NCBI GenBank assembly: GCA_963851105.1
Contig: CAWKNP010000008.1
Location: 1-64,000 of the forward strand
Reading direction: 5' to 3'
Source: DATARN01 sp963851105
GTDB taxonomy: Bacteria; Actinomycetota; Acidimicrobiia; Acidimicrobiales; Palsa-688
DNA length: 64,000 nucleotides
The notes under the pieces are model-generated. The model was not told the origin of the DNA. It saw only the letters and a program-made list of their open reading frames with translations, and did not search any database. The translations under genes were made by a program, and so were the position numbers. Below, in pieces: positions 34,741 to 47,765 of this stretch; the first letter of the stretch is position 1; each line of letters opens with the position of its first letter.

Positions 34741-34901
34741 GCGTAGCGACCTCATAGCACTGAGGACGCGTGGTCGCAGCCGCATCAGGCGTCGCGTGGT
34801 CGCTAAGAAGCCTGGGGAAAACCCACGCGTTCGCGGGATGTATCTCCCCGGAGGTCACCTCCAGGCTGGTTCACGAGAGTCGACTGAGAGGAAGTCAACC
34901 A
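34741..34901 (+). promoter_or_regulatory. Leader of the dnaK operon with palindromes and direct repeats
   Basis: The stretch contains a perfect palindrome GGAGGTCACCTCC (34850-34862), an inverted repeat CCTCA-tagcac-TGAGG (34750-34765) and two direct copies of GCGTGGTCGC (34768-34777 and 34794-34803). Neither the HspR HAIR consensus nor CIRCE is recognisable. The ribosome site GAGAGGAAG lies about ten bases before the dnaK ATG. These repeats are candidate operators of the heat-shock operon. Confidence 0.45.
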
Positions 34902-36809
<1,908 letters not shown>

Positions 36810-36810
<1 letters not shown>

Positions 36811-37310
36811 TGGCCGACCCCTCCAGCGAAGCGGAGGTGTCCGTCAACGGTGGTCCGACCAGGACGGACCTGGAAGCGACCATCGCCGACCTGGAGGGCC
36901 GGTGGCGACGCGCCATGGCCGACTTCGACAACCTCAACAAGCGTTTTCACCGCGAGATCACCCGGGAGCGCCGTGAAGAACACGACCAGGTCGCGGCCCG
37001 GTTGCTGCCCGTGATCGACAACCTGGAGTTGGCGGTGGCCCACGCCGACGCCGACCCTGGCACCCTGCTCGAGGGGGTACGGGCCGTGCGCGACCAGGCC
37101 ATCGCGATACTCGGCCAACTTGGCTTTCGCCGGGGCGACGAGGTCGGGGTCCCCTTCGATCCCATGCGCCACGAGGTGGTGGCCACCGAAGCCGACGCCG
37201 GGGCGGCCCCGGGCACCGTGGTGCGGGTGGTGCGTCCCGGCTACGGCAACGACGAACACCAGTTGCGGCCCGCCGCCGTGGTCGTCGCCACTGCCGCCGG
37301 CCAGGAGTAG
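36810..37310 (+). CDS. grpE: Nucleotide exchange factor GrpE
   Basis: The ATG at 36810 uses the last base of the dnaK stop (TGATG). The 166-residue protein has the long helix region (IADLEGRWRRAMADFDNLNK, then RFHREITRER), the four-helix segment (LLPVIDNLELAVAHAD) and the beta-wing (VPFDPMRHEVVATEADAG, VVRVVRPGYG). It releases ADP from DnaK. It is shorter at the N-terminus than many actinobacterial GrpE proteins. Confidence 0.95.
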
Positions 37311-37317
37311 AGCAGCG

Positions 37318-38316
37318 GTGGCGGACCGCCGCGACTTCTACGACGTCCTCGGCGTGGCCCGGACTGCCGACACCAAGGAGATCCAGCGCGCCTACCGGAA
37401 GCTGGCCCGGGCCAATCATCCCGATGTGAACAAGGATCCCGGGGCCGAGGAGCGGTTCAAGGAGATCTCCGAGGCCAACGACGTCCTGTCGGATCCCTCC
37501 GCCCGGGCCCGCTACGACCGCTTCGGTCACGACTTCCGCCAGGTCCCCGAGGGCGTCGATCCCGACCAGTGGGCCGCAGCCCAGCGACGGGCCGCGGCCG
37601 GGGCCGGGGCCGGAACTGCGGGCGGCCGGCGGACCAACTTTGGCGAGGGCGATGTCTTCTCGCAGGGCTTCAGCGTCGGCGACATGGGCGACATCGACAT
37701 CGACGAACTCCTCGGCGGCTTCTTCGGGCGCAGTGCCGGGACGTCGAGCCGCCGGCCGCGAGGGCCGATGCGCGGCGCCGACCAGGAAGCCGAGGTTGAG
37801 CTCAGCGTCGCCGACGCCTTCGCCGGTGGCCGCCGCCGCATCACGCTCTCCTCGGGGTCAGCCTCGTCGGAGCCCCGGACCTACGAGGTCAACATCCCGG
37901 CCGGGGTGACCAACGGGCAGCGCATCAGGCTGGCCGGCCAGGGTGGGCAGGGACGTGACGGCGGTTCGCCTGGGGATCTGTACCTCGTCGTCCGGCTGGC
38001 GCCCGACGACCGTTTCCGCGTCGAGGGCCGCGACATCTACGTCGACCTACCGGTCACGCCGTGGGAGGCAGCCCTCGGAGCCAAGGCCCCGGTCGAGGGT
38101 CCTGGCGGCGTGGCCAAGGTCAGCGTCCCCCCCGGGACTTCGTCGGGCAAGCGGCTCCGGCTGCGCAAGCGCGGCCTGCCCAATCCCAACGGCACACCCG
38201 GTGACCTCTACGCCGAGGTCAAGATCATGGTCCCGCCGCGACTGACGCCGCGGGAGAAAGAGCTGTTCGAGGAGTTGGCCCGGTCATCGGATTTCGATCC
38301 CCGGAGGCAGACATGA
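37318..38316 (+). CDS. dnaJ: DnaJ/CbpA-type J-domain co-chaperone without zinc finger
   Basis: The GTG at 37318 starts a 332-residue protein, eight bases after grpE. The J domain (residues 1-70) includes the HPD motif (ARANHPDVNKDP). A Gly/Ala linker follows, then the two C-terminal substrate-binding beta domains (AEVELSVADAFAGGRRRITL, YEVNIPAGVTNGQRIRLAGQ, GDLYLVVRLAPDDRF). No CxxCxGxG repeats are present, so it is the type II (CbpA-like) class. It should stimulate DnaK ATP hydrolysis. The stop overlaps the next gene's ATG. Confidence 0.93.
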   Translation: MADRRDFYDVLGVARTADTKEIQRAYRKLARANHPDVNKDPGAEERFKEISEANDVLSDPSARARYDRFGHDFRQVPEGVDPDQWAAAQRRAAAGAGAGTAGGRRTNFGEGDVFSQGFSVGDMGDIDIDELLGGFFGRSAGTSSRRPRGPMRGADQEAEVELSVADAFAGGRRRITLSSGSASSEPRTYEVNIPAGVTNGQRIRLAGQGGQGRDGGSPGDLYLVVRLAPDDRFRVEGRDIYVDLPVTPWEAALGAKAPVEGPGGVAKVSVPPGTSSGKRLRLRKRGLPNPNGTPGDLYAEVKIMVPPRLTPREKELFEELARSSDFDPRRQT

Positions 38317-38626
38317 CAACAACGGTCCTGGTTCGGCCCGTCTATCTGAACCTCGAATCCTTTTCCCGGGCTTCGGGGATGCATCCCGAGCTGGTCGCCC
38401 GCCTGGTCGACCTCGGGCTGCTGGACGCTTGGCGCGACGCGGGGGCCGAGCTGTTCTTCCCTCCACGCCAGTTGGCCCGAGCCGACCGCATCCAGCGCTT
38501 ACGAGAAGGCCTGGCCCTCAACTACGCCGCCCTGGGCCTGGTCATGGATCTGCTGGACCGCATAGAGACGCTCGAGGCGACGCGGCGCGCCCAACCCCCG
38601 CCCCCGCAAGGAGGAACGACCCACCG

Positions 38627-38645
<19 letters not shown>
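38313..38645 (+). CDS. cbpM: CbpM-like chaperone modulator
   Basis: The ATG overlaps the dnaJ stop by four bases. The 110-residue protein resembles CbpM/MerR-type modulators: YLNLESFSRASGMHPELVAR, LVDLGLLDAWRDAGAELFFP and the helical ADRIQRLREGLALNYAALGL, VMDLLDRIETLEAT. CbpM binds the J domain of CbpA and restrains it. HspR, the usual regulator at this place in actinobacteria, is also MerR-like, so a DNA-binding role cannot be excluded. Its 3' end overlaps the clpB start region. Confidence 0.82.
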
Positions 38646-41260
<2,615 letters not shown>

Positions 41261-41301
41261 CTGCGAGCTTCACCTGACACGCCCGTTGCTGGGCGCCCGG
41301 T

Positions 41302-42327
41302 TCAGTTGACGGCGACGGGCGGAGAACCGTCGCCGTTCAGCACCAAAGCAGGGTCGGCGTCGGGGAGTGTCGGCTCGAACGGGACCAGTTCGTCGAGGAT
41401 GCGCGTCACGCTGGCCTTGATTTGTTCGGCGCCGGATCCGACGTCGATGTCGCCCCGCAGCTTCATAAGCGCCGCCGCAAGCCGGAGTTGATCTTGCACC
41501 CGCTGCTCCGACGTCCGGAGCTGCACAGCCATCTCCCGCGTCGCAATGACCTTCTGGGGATCACCCTGGAACAGCGATTCGATGGTCTCGACCAGTCTGG
41601 ACAAGATCCGGTAAACCACCGACGCCGAAAAGCCTCCCACCAGAGCCAGCAGCGGCCGCGACAGGGAATCACCGCCCTTGATGGGAATGAGAACGGGAAG
41701 AACGATTCCCGCGATCAGGCCGAGGATGAATCGCACCCAGTACGACGACTCGTACTTGGGATCGTACGTCCCGTTCGCGATATAGCGATTGGCTCGGAAG
41801 AGAGCCGTGAAGGCGGCCCCGATACCCGCAGCCGACAGCAGGAACAGCTCGTTGACCAGGAGCTTCGGCCCGGACGATCTGAAGATGTCGCCGCTGCTCG
41901 CGTTCACGTGGGGCGACAGCGCCGTCAGGATGAACCCTCCCAGCAACACGGCTGCGACGAGCATCATCTGGCGCACGAGGCGCACCGGCCCGAGGAACGC
42001 CAACCGCGCTGTTTCCCTCTCCTGGCTGAGTAGCAGCAGGGTGCGCGGCGTCGCCGGAGCGACTATACGAGCCAGCTGCTCGTGGGCCGCGGCGAGGCGT
42101 CTGATGACATCGGCCTGGCTGGAGCGGCCGCCATTCTCGGCCCCTTCAGTCTCACCAACCGTCGAAGCATCTTTCAGGGCGTCCTCGGCCCGCGCCACGG
42201 TTTCCAGAATCGAGCCGGGGACCCTCAGGCCGGATGAAAGCGCATAGGCGGCCATCGCCTCGGCTTGCTTGAATAGCTGCTCGGAGATACTCAATCCTGC
42301 GTCGGAAGTGGAGCGGAGCAGTGTCAT
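41302..42327 (-). CDS. Hypothetical membrane protein with four helices
   Basis: Start at ATG 42327 with GGAGG six bases upstream; the upstream extension to 42453 is not needed. The 341-residue protein has a helical soluble N-terminal part (about 1-110), hydrophobic helices (MMLVAAVLLGGFILTAL, NELFLLSAAGIGAAFTALF, WVRFILGLIAGIVLPVLIPI, PLLALVGGFSASVVYRILSR) and a C-terminal coiled region (TREMAVQLRTSEQRVQDQLR). I know similar uncharacterised proteins but no named family. It lies 14 bp downstream of the PI-PLC-like gene on the same strand, so the pair may be co-transcribed. Confidence 0.7.
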   Translation of the reverse strand: MTLLRSTSDAGLSISEQLFKQAEAMAAYALSSGLRVPGSILETVARAEDALKDASTVGETEGAENGGRSSQADVIRRLAAAHEQLARIVAPATPRTLLLLSQERETARLAFLGPVRLVRQMMLVAAVLLGGFILTALSPHVNASSGDIFRSSGPKLLVNELFLLSAAGIGAAFTALFRANRYIANGTYDPKYESSYWVRFILGLIAGIVLPVLIPIKGGDSLSRPLLALVGGFSASVVYRILSRLVETIESLFQGDPQKVIATREMAVQLRTSEQRVQDQLRLAAALMKLRGDIDVGSGAEQIKASVTRILDELVPFEPTLPDADPALVLNGDGSPPVAVN

Positions 42328-42341
42328 GGAGGACCTCCGGC

Positions 42342-43256
42342 TCAACGGTACCTTGCCGTAATCGCGTCGACCAGACTTGCGGTCGGGAAGTCCACCAGAA
42401 TAGTCCCGCAGTGCTTGTCGGTTCCGTTCTTTCTTATGGAATCCTCGACCCATGCGTTCAAAGTGCTCGCAAAATCCCTGGGATGCAACGCACCAGAGCC
42501 ATCACTGACATACGTCATCACCCATTGGCCCGGTTTGTTTTGGCGGGCCACTTGAAGGGCTGCGTCTATCTTGCCCCATTTCTCAGAGGTATTTGAGTCC
42601 ATCCAGTGGTTCTCCAGATAAAAACTGGGTGTATCAACCAGCTTGTCGTTCGTAAGTGGAAGTCCAAATTTGTTCAATGCGCCGCCCATATTCACAATAA
42701 CGATCTTTCCCCTGCAATCGCGGACAGTGGGATAGATATGAGTCGTGAGAAAATGGACCGGAAGATCCAACCTATTGTCGTTATGCCTTTTCACGATTTC
42801 CTTGAAGCAGACATCGAACCTTGGTTCGCTGTTGTGCTCCTGCTGGACCTGGAACAAGATGAACTCTGAGGGGTGCTGCTGCAAGAAGTTCAAACAGTCC
42901 TGCAAGACATACCCTTTGATGTCGCCGACATCGCCGGGGTCGACCCAACTACTTTGGTCAAGATAGAGATAACACCAGTCCTCCTCGTGATGGACGGTGA
43001 AGTTTGCCTGGCCAGGGGCCACCGGGCCGGTTGGGTCCGTGCTGACCCAACCGGGGTTAACGAGACAACGGAGCCTCATATCGAAGTATCGGATTCCCAG
43101 TTGCAGCTGCTCGGCAATATTCAGATCGTTCGTCTTGTGATAGTTCGCGGATTTCAGATACGACGTCCCGCTGTCGTGAGTACCAGGAATGTTGAGTTGG
43201 TCGATTGTCGCGGTATCACTTAGGCTCGACATCCAATCGACTGGCACACCGGTCAT
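42342..43256 (-). CDS. PI-PLC X-domain protein
   Basis: Start at ATG 43256 with AAGGAG nine bases upstream. The 304-residue protein has the phosphatidylinositol-specific phospholipase C X domain: LNIPGTHDSGTSYL with catalytic His27, GIRYFDMRLRC with Arg62, the NFTVHHEEDWC strand with the second His pair (89/90), and later GKIVIVNMGG. Bacterial members cleave PI or GPI to cyclic inositol phosphate. No signal peptide is visible, so either export is non-classical or it acts inside. Its GC content is about half, clearly below the neighbours, which indicates recent transfer. Confidence 0.85.
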   Translation of the reverse strand: MTGVPVDWMSSLSDTATIDQLNIPGTHDSGTSYLKSANYHKTNDLNIAEQLQLGIRYFDMRLRCLVNPGWVSTDPTGPVAPGQANFTVHHEEDWCYLYLDQSSWVDPGDVGDIKGYVLQDCLNFLQQHPSEFILFQVQQEHNSEPRFDVCFKEIVKRHNDNRLDLPVHFLTTHIYPTVRDCRGKIVIVNMGGALNKFGLPLTNDKLVDTPSFYLENHWMDSNTSEKWGKIDAALQVARQNKPGQWVMTYVSDGSGALHPRDFASTLNAWVEDSIRKNGTDKHCGTILVDFPTASLVDAITARYR

Positions 43257-43432
43257 GGCTCTTGGCTCCTTGCTTGGGCGCATAATGTGGTCCACGCGGC
43301 AGTTTGCGGCGCCGCGTGCGAATCGAATCCGTCTGACAAATCCTGAGCTGGAACGAGCATACGATTGGACCGTTCACCTGTCGTCAGTGCCAGCACGTAC
43401 ACCGCGAGGGCGTCGAGCCGATCGGCGAGTAC

Positions 43433-44215
43433 CTAGCCGGAGGTGATCGCCGATTCCCAGGTTGCGCGCCATGTATCGGGACCCACGACCCCATCGACGC
43501 CGATGCCCTTTTCCGCCTGAAATTTGCGGCAGATCGCTTCCGCACCCGGGCCGAAGATGCCGTCGGTGTCGATCCGCCAGCCCCGTTTCGCCATCTGTGT
43601 TTGCCAGGTCTTCACGTCTGCTCCCGTGAGGAGGGGCTGGCGAACCCGAAGCACCCGGCCGGGGAACTGAGGTGCTGGAGACGCTGCCGGCGATCCCGGT
43701 GGGGGACCAGACCCTGGCGATGTCGGAGGCGGAGACGCGCCCTGGGCCAAGTCAAGTACGCGTTGGCGCTGGTTCTTTCGAAGGTCGCCGGGGCAGCCGG
43801 GATGGCCACCCCAGGGCCCGCCTCCCATCCCGTGCCAGCCGAACCCCGGTTGGCCCGGCGCCTCGGCCAATCGGTACTGCCACCCGTATTGTTGGTTTCC
43901 CCACCGATAGAGCCCCGCTATGGCGCGGCAGGCGGCCTCAGTCAACGGCTCGGTCGCGAATCCCTGCGTACCCACCGAGTTGTAGGTGGCGTTCCCCGAC
44001 CCGTGACCCCACGCTCGTCGGTCGGAATCGACAAACTGGTCGATGCCACCGTCCTTGTAGACGACCCACGTGTACGACGACTGGCTCGCCCGGTTGTTGA
44101 ACTGCGCAGCCAAGTCGCCGTCGCCCTCCTGGACGTGCAGGACGAGGCCAAGATGTCCCTCCATCGTCCCACCAAAGTTCACTGCCGGCCGCTTCCGAGC
44201 CTCTGAAAACCACAT
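43433..44215 (-). CDS. N-acetylmuramoyl-L-alanine amidase with peptidoglycan-binding domain
   Basis: Start at 44215 with GGGAGG upstream. Residues 1-150 are an amidase_2/PGRP fold: GLVLHVQEGDG with His27, FGWHGMGGGPWGGHPGCPGD with His128/His138 and Cys141 as likely zinc ligands. A Pro/Ser linker follows (about 158-182), then a PG_binding_1 domain (LLTGADVKTWQTQMAKRGWR...FQAEKGIGVDGVVGPDTW). There is no signal peptide, as in phage endolysins, so this may be a phage-derived lysin. It is separated from the PI-PLC gene by about 180 bp. Confidence 0.88.
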   Translation of the reverse strand: MWFSEARKRPAVNFGGTMEGHLGLVLHVQEGDGDLAAQFNNRASQSSYTWVVYKDGGIDQFVDSDRRAWGHGSGNATYNSVGTQGFATEPLTEAACRAIAGLYRWGNQQYGWQYRLAEAPGQPGFGWHGMGGGPWGGHPGCPGDLRKNQRQRVLDLAQGASPPPTSPGSGPPPGSPAASPAPQFPGRVLRVRQPLLTGADVKTWQTQMAKRGWRIDTDGIFGPGAEAICRKFQAEKGIGVDGVVGPDTWRATWESAITSG

Positions 44216-44372
44216 CGCCGTTCCTCCCGTCGGAGATCAACAACAAAGGAATTCGTGGGGTTGCAATCGTCATCGTCAGGTTCGTTCGGCCATCTGCTCA
44301 CGTACCGAGACGAGTATGGGGAACCGATTGCCACTTGTCGTCAGTGCCACCACGGACACGATGGACGGGTTT

Positions 44373-46775
44373 CTACGGCAAAGCCCGCACCGCCACCTCG
44401 TCGACCATGGACCAACTTCCGAATGAATTCACCCGCACCGTGACGTACCGGCCTTGGATCGGCTGCGTCCCGTTCACCGTTACCGTCGCCGTCTGATCGG
44501 TGAGATCGAGTTGCGGCGCCTGGGCCGACCCCAGCAGGCGGCCGAGTTGCCCGGCTGCGTTGGACACATACACATCGATGGTCGGCGGCACGACGACGGC
44601 GCCGCCCAGGACCTGGAGCCAGGTCGACGAGGTGGAGCACACCTTGGCGGTCGCCCCCAGGTGCAGGGCAATGTCAGTGGTCGTGGACTGCCATCCCATC
44701 CAGGCAGGGTCGACGAACGTCGCCTGCCCGAGCACGCCGTCGGTCAGCTTCTTCTGCGTCGGCGAGTCGAGATAGGGAGCCGCGGCGTGGGCAATGTAGG
44801 AGACAATCCTGACCGGGCTGGTGGTCTTGGCCACCTGGCACGGTCCTGGGGCCAGGGGTGCGGCATTGGCGGGCGGTGGCGTGATGCCCGCCTCGATGGC
44901 GGCCAGGACAAGGCCCCCCACCCATTGCTGCCCGGCGGGTCCCAGATGTTCGGTTTCGTCGTACACCGGTTGGCCGTCGTGCTCGGTAATGCACACGCCC
45001 CCGGGGCAGAGAACACCGTCGAGGTCGAACACCGTTGCACCGTTGCGCTCGGCGGCTGCGGTGAGCATGTCGTTCATGCACTGGGCGGACTGAGGGTCAC
45101 CGATCAAGGTGTCCCGGTCCGTCGTCAGAAACACCGGAAGGTTGGCGCTGCCATGCAAGGCGGCGATTGCGGTGTCGAGGGCCTGGCGGTATTGCGCCTG
45201 GTAGGCAGGCGCGCATACCGCGCCGGTCCCATTTTTCTGCACCGCCGCGCCCTGGTCGTAGGTACCTTCGACCAGAAGCGCCACATCGGGATGGTTGATG
45301 GCCTCGGCGTGGGTCCAGGATTGGATCTGCGTCGGGCACCCATTGGATTCCGGAGTGAGAAGCCCGCAGCCCGGTACACCCAGATCGATGACGGTGTTGC
45401 GCCGCGCCGGGTCGGCCAGGGACAGGGCGTAGCCCATGTTGCGGCCCCACGAGTCCCCGGTCACCAGAATGCGCAGGCTCGTTGCCGGTGCGGGAGCTCC
45501 CGGGCGGCCAAGCGCTGTTCTCGTTGGCCCGCCAAGTGGTGGTGCCCCCAAGAGCACTGGCCGGCTTCCCAACGCCACGGGCAGGACGGGCGGCAACATG
45601 ATGACCATGGCCCCGACACCTGCCGCGACGGGACCCATCGATGCGAGGAGCTGGCGCCCGGAGAGCGAACTGTTGCGTATCGGCTGCTCCACATACTTGT
45701 AGGAGAGCGTCGACACGAGCACGGTGAGGAAGATGCGCACGGTCCACAGGTCCGCTCCGGTGTCGTGCATGGCGGCGCCGTTGAACATGACCCAGATGGG
45801 CCAGTGCCAAAGGTAGAGCGAGTAGCTGCGCTTCCCGATCCATACCAGCGGGCGCCGCGAGAGCACGAGGGCGTACCACGATGTCCGATTTGTGACGACC
45901 GCCGCGATGATCACCCCGGCGGCCGCACTGCAGCCAATCAACCACCCGTGGTACAGCGAGATGTTCGACAGATCAGCGGTGACCCAGGAAACCCCGAGGA
46001 ACACCGTCGAGGCGATCACCGCCAGGCTCCATCTTCTGGCTGCGATCCGATCACCACCATCGCGTGCCGTTCGCTCGGCGGTGACTTCGGTGAGGAGGAT
46101 CGCCACGGTGGCTCCGATGGCCAGCGCCGCGAAGCGGGTGTCGGTGCCCAGATAGGCCCGGTTGACCCCGGATCCATCGGCGATCAGCCATTGCAAGGCC
46201 CCCGACAACACCGCCAACCCGCCCACCGCCCACACTAGGTCGCGCAATCCAAGTCCGGCCTTGACGAGAAGCAAGATCACGAGCGGCCACACCAGGTAGA
46301 ACTGCTCTTCGATGGCAAGCGACCACAGGTGGTTCAGCGGCAGGGCGGTCGTCCCGGCGCCCCAGTAGCCGACCTTGCCGAAAAGGGCGTACCAGTTGTT
46401 CAAGTAGGCGACGCTCCAGCCGACCTGCTTTGCCGCCGTCGGTGCCACTGCCGGTGGAGCAAAGCGGTAGGTCCACAACAGCGTCACCAGAAGCACCAGG
46501 ATCAGAGCCGGCGCCAACCTTCGAAATCGCCGGGTGTAGAACCGAGCCAGGTCGATCGTGTTCGTGGCCCAGGCTTCGTTCAGCAGTAATCCGGTGATGA
46601 GGTAGCCGGACAGGACGAAGAAAAGGTCCACCCCGAGGAATCCCCCCCGGAGCACCTCAGCGTGGAACAGGAGCGCGCCAACCACCGCGATGGCTCGCAG
46701 GCCGTCGAGGGCTGGCTGGTACGAACCCGTTCGCCTCTGTAGGAATCGTGGCGCTTCGGCCAAGCCATCACGCAT
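44373..46775 (-). CDS. Acyltransferase-3/SGNH protein with C-terminal sugar-binding-like domain
   Basis: The 800-residue protein is of the OafA/YrhL type. Residues about 15-375 form the membrane acyltransferase-3 domain (YQPALDGLRAIAVVGALLFH with catalytic His, FLGVDLFFVLSGYLITGLLL, NHLWSLAIEEQFYLVWPLVI). Residues about 430-650 form an SGNH esterase domain (ILVTGDSWGRNMGYAL with Ser; ETEHLGPAG with His). About 130 extra residues at the C-terminus (VLGQATFVDPAWMGWQSTTT...VRVNSFGSWSMVDEVAVRAL) look like a discoidin (F5/8C) domain. It should O-acylate a surface polysaccharide. It is divergent from the envelope operon at 46892. Confidence 0.9.
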   Translation of the reverse strand: MRDGLAEAPRFLQRRTGSYQPALDGLRAIAVVGALLFHAEVLRGGFLGVDLFFVLSGYLITGLLLNEAWATNTIDLARFYTRRFRRLAPALILVLLVTLLWTYRFAPPAVAPTAAKQVGWSVAYLNNWYALFGKVGYWGAGTTALPLNHLWSLAIEEQFYLVWPLVILLLVKAGLGLRDLVWAVGGLAVLSGALQWLIADGSGVNRAYLGTDTRFAALAIGATVAILLTEVTAERTARDGGDRIAARRWSLAVIASTVFLGVSWVTADLSNISLYHGWLIGCSAAAGVIIAAVVTNRTSWYALVLSRRPLVWIGKRSYSLYLWHWPIWVMFNGAAMHDTGADLWTVRIFLTVLVSTLSYKYVEQPIRNSSLSGRQLLASMGPVAAGVGAMVIMLPPVLPVALGSRPVLLGAPPLGGPTRTALGRPGAPAPATSLRILVTGDSWGRNMGYALSLADPARRNTVIDLGVPGCGLLTPESNGCPTQIQSWTHAEAINHPDVALLVEGTYDQGAAVQKNGTGAVCAPAYQAQYRQALDTAIAALHGSANLPVFLTTDRDTLIGDPQSAQCMNDMLTAAAERNGATVFDLDGVLCPGGVCITEHDGQPVYDETEHLGPAGQQWVGGLVLAAIEAGITPPPANAAPLAPGPCQVAKTTSPVRIVSYIAHAAAPYLDSPTQKKLTDGVLGQATFVDPAWMGWQSTTTDIALHLGATAKVCSTSSTWLQVLGGAVVVPPTIDVYVSNAAGQLGRLLGSAQAPQLDLTDQTATVTVNGTQPIQGRYVTVRVNSFGSWSMVDEVAVRALP

Positions 46776-46891
46776 GTGGTCGAAGGGTATCGGGCGCCCC
46801 GAGTGCCAGAGGGGCGGCGACCCGGCGGCCGCGCCGGCATAGGATGGACCGTCCTCGTTCCTGACGACTGGCCAAGACGGGAAGAGCCGCA

Positions 46892-47765
46892 GTGAGCTAC
46901 CCAGGTCGATACCTGAGCCGACCCTGGTCGCCGACGAACGGGCAGCGATTTGCCGCAGGTATCACCGGCGTCGTGGTCGCAGTGCTGGTGGGGGCGTCGA
47001 TGTCGTTCGCCCGCCCCGTCCCGACGCTGTTGCCCGATCAGCGTGCGGGCACCTGTCATCTGGCCGAGGATCCCAACGAGCTCATCGCCATCCCAAGCGA
47101 CAGCGGCCCCGACGTGCCCTGCACCCAGGCCCACCAGACCGAGACCATGTGGGTGACGACGGTCACCGGCCCGCTGGCGGCGTCCAAGAGCCGTCCCAAC
47201 GGCGAGTTGCTCAACCAGACGATCAGCGGACGCTGCTACGACTACCAACGCGAGCGGACCTATCTGGGGGCAAGCCCGTACGACGTGACCTGGGGCATCT
47301 TGTCGTGGGCCCGCTTTCCGACCGCCGCCGCCTGGGCCAAGGGTGACCGGACCCTGGCCTGCCAGGGGTCGTCCACCACCGACAGCCCGACCGGGACCGA
47401 CGATCGACTACGCCATCGCGGGAATCATGGCGACACGGCGTTCCGACAAGTTCCGCTTGTGCCGGGCGCCCACCGGCGCCGTCACCTGCGAGGTACCTCA
47501 CACGATGGAGGACACCAGCCCGAACGTCAACCTGACCGGGGTGTGGCCAGGCCAGTTCGCGCTGGCCTCGACGGCGGTGAACGTCTGCATCCCGATCGTC
47601 GACAGCTACCTCGCCCAGCCCATCTCGAGTCGCCCCGAACTGGTCATCCGCCCCGACATCCCCACGCTGGAGCAGTGGACGGCCGGCAACAAGTCGATCA
47701 ACTGCTGGATTGCCTCCACCGATGGTGGCCTGGTCACGGGAACGGTACGAGGTGGCCTGAGATGA
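46892..47765 (+). pseudogene. Septum-formation-family protein with one frameshift
   Basis: A GTG at 46892 starts a protein with one N-terminal helix (FAAGITGVVVAVLVGASMSF) and two extracellular Cys-containing domains of the actinobacterial septum-formation type (AGTCHLAEDP...VPCTQAHQTETMWV; then KFRLCRAPTGAVTCEVPHTM and VNVCIP...CWIASTDGG). The frame changes near 47395-47405 and the length is 3n+1, so removing one base gives about 290 residues. The stop overlaps the ATG of the membrane protein downstream. It is probably an envelope protein; the domain's role is unknown. Confidence 0.7.

Noticed and set aside
34741..34901. HspR HAIR or CIRCE operator before dnaK
   Set aside because: No CTTGAGT-N7-ACTCAAG or CIRCE-like match is visible; only other repeats are present.
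46051..46476. Leftward frame of 141 codons within the acyltransferase region
   Set aside because: It overlaps the acyltransferase frame on the same strand in a different phase and encodes a basic, low-complexity shadow.
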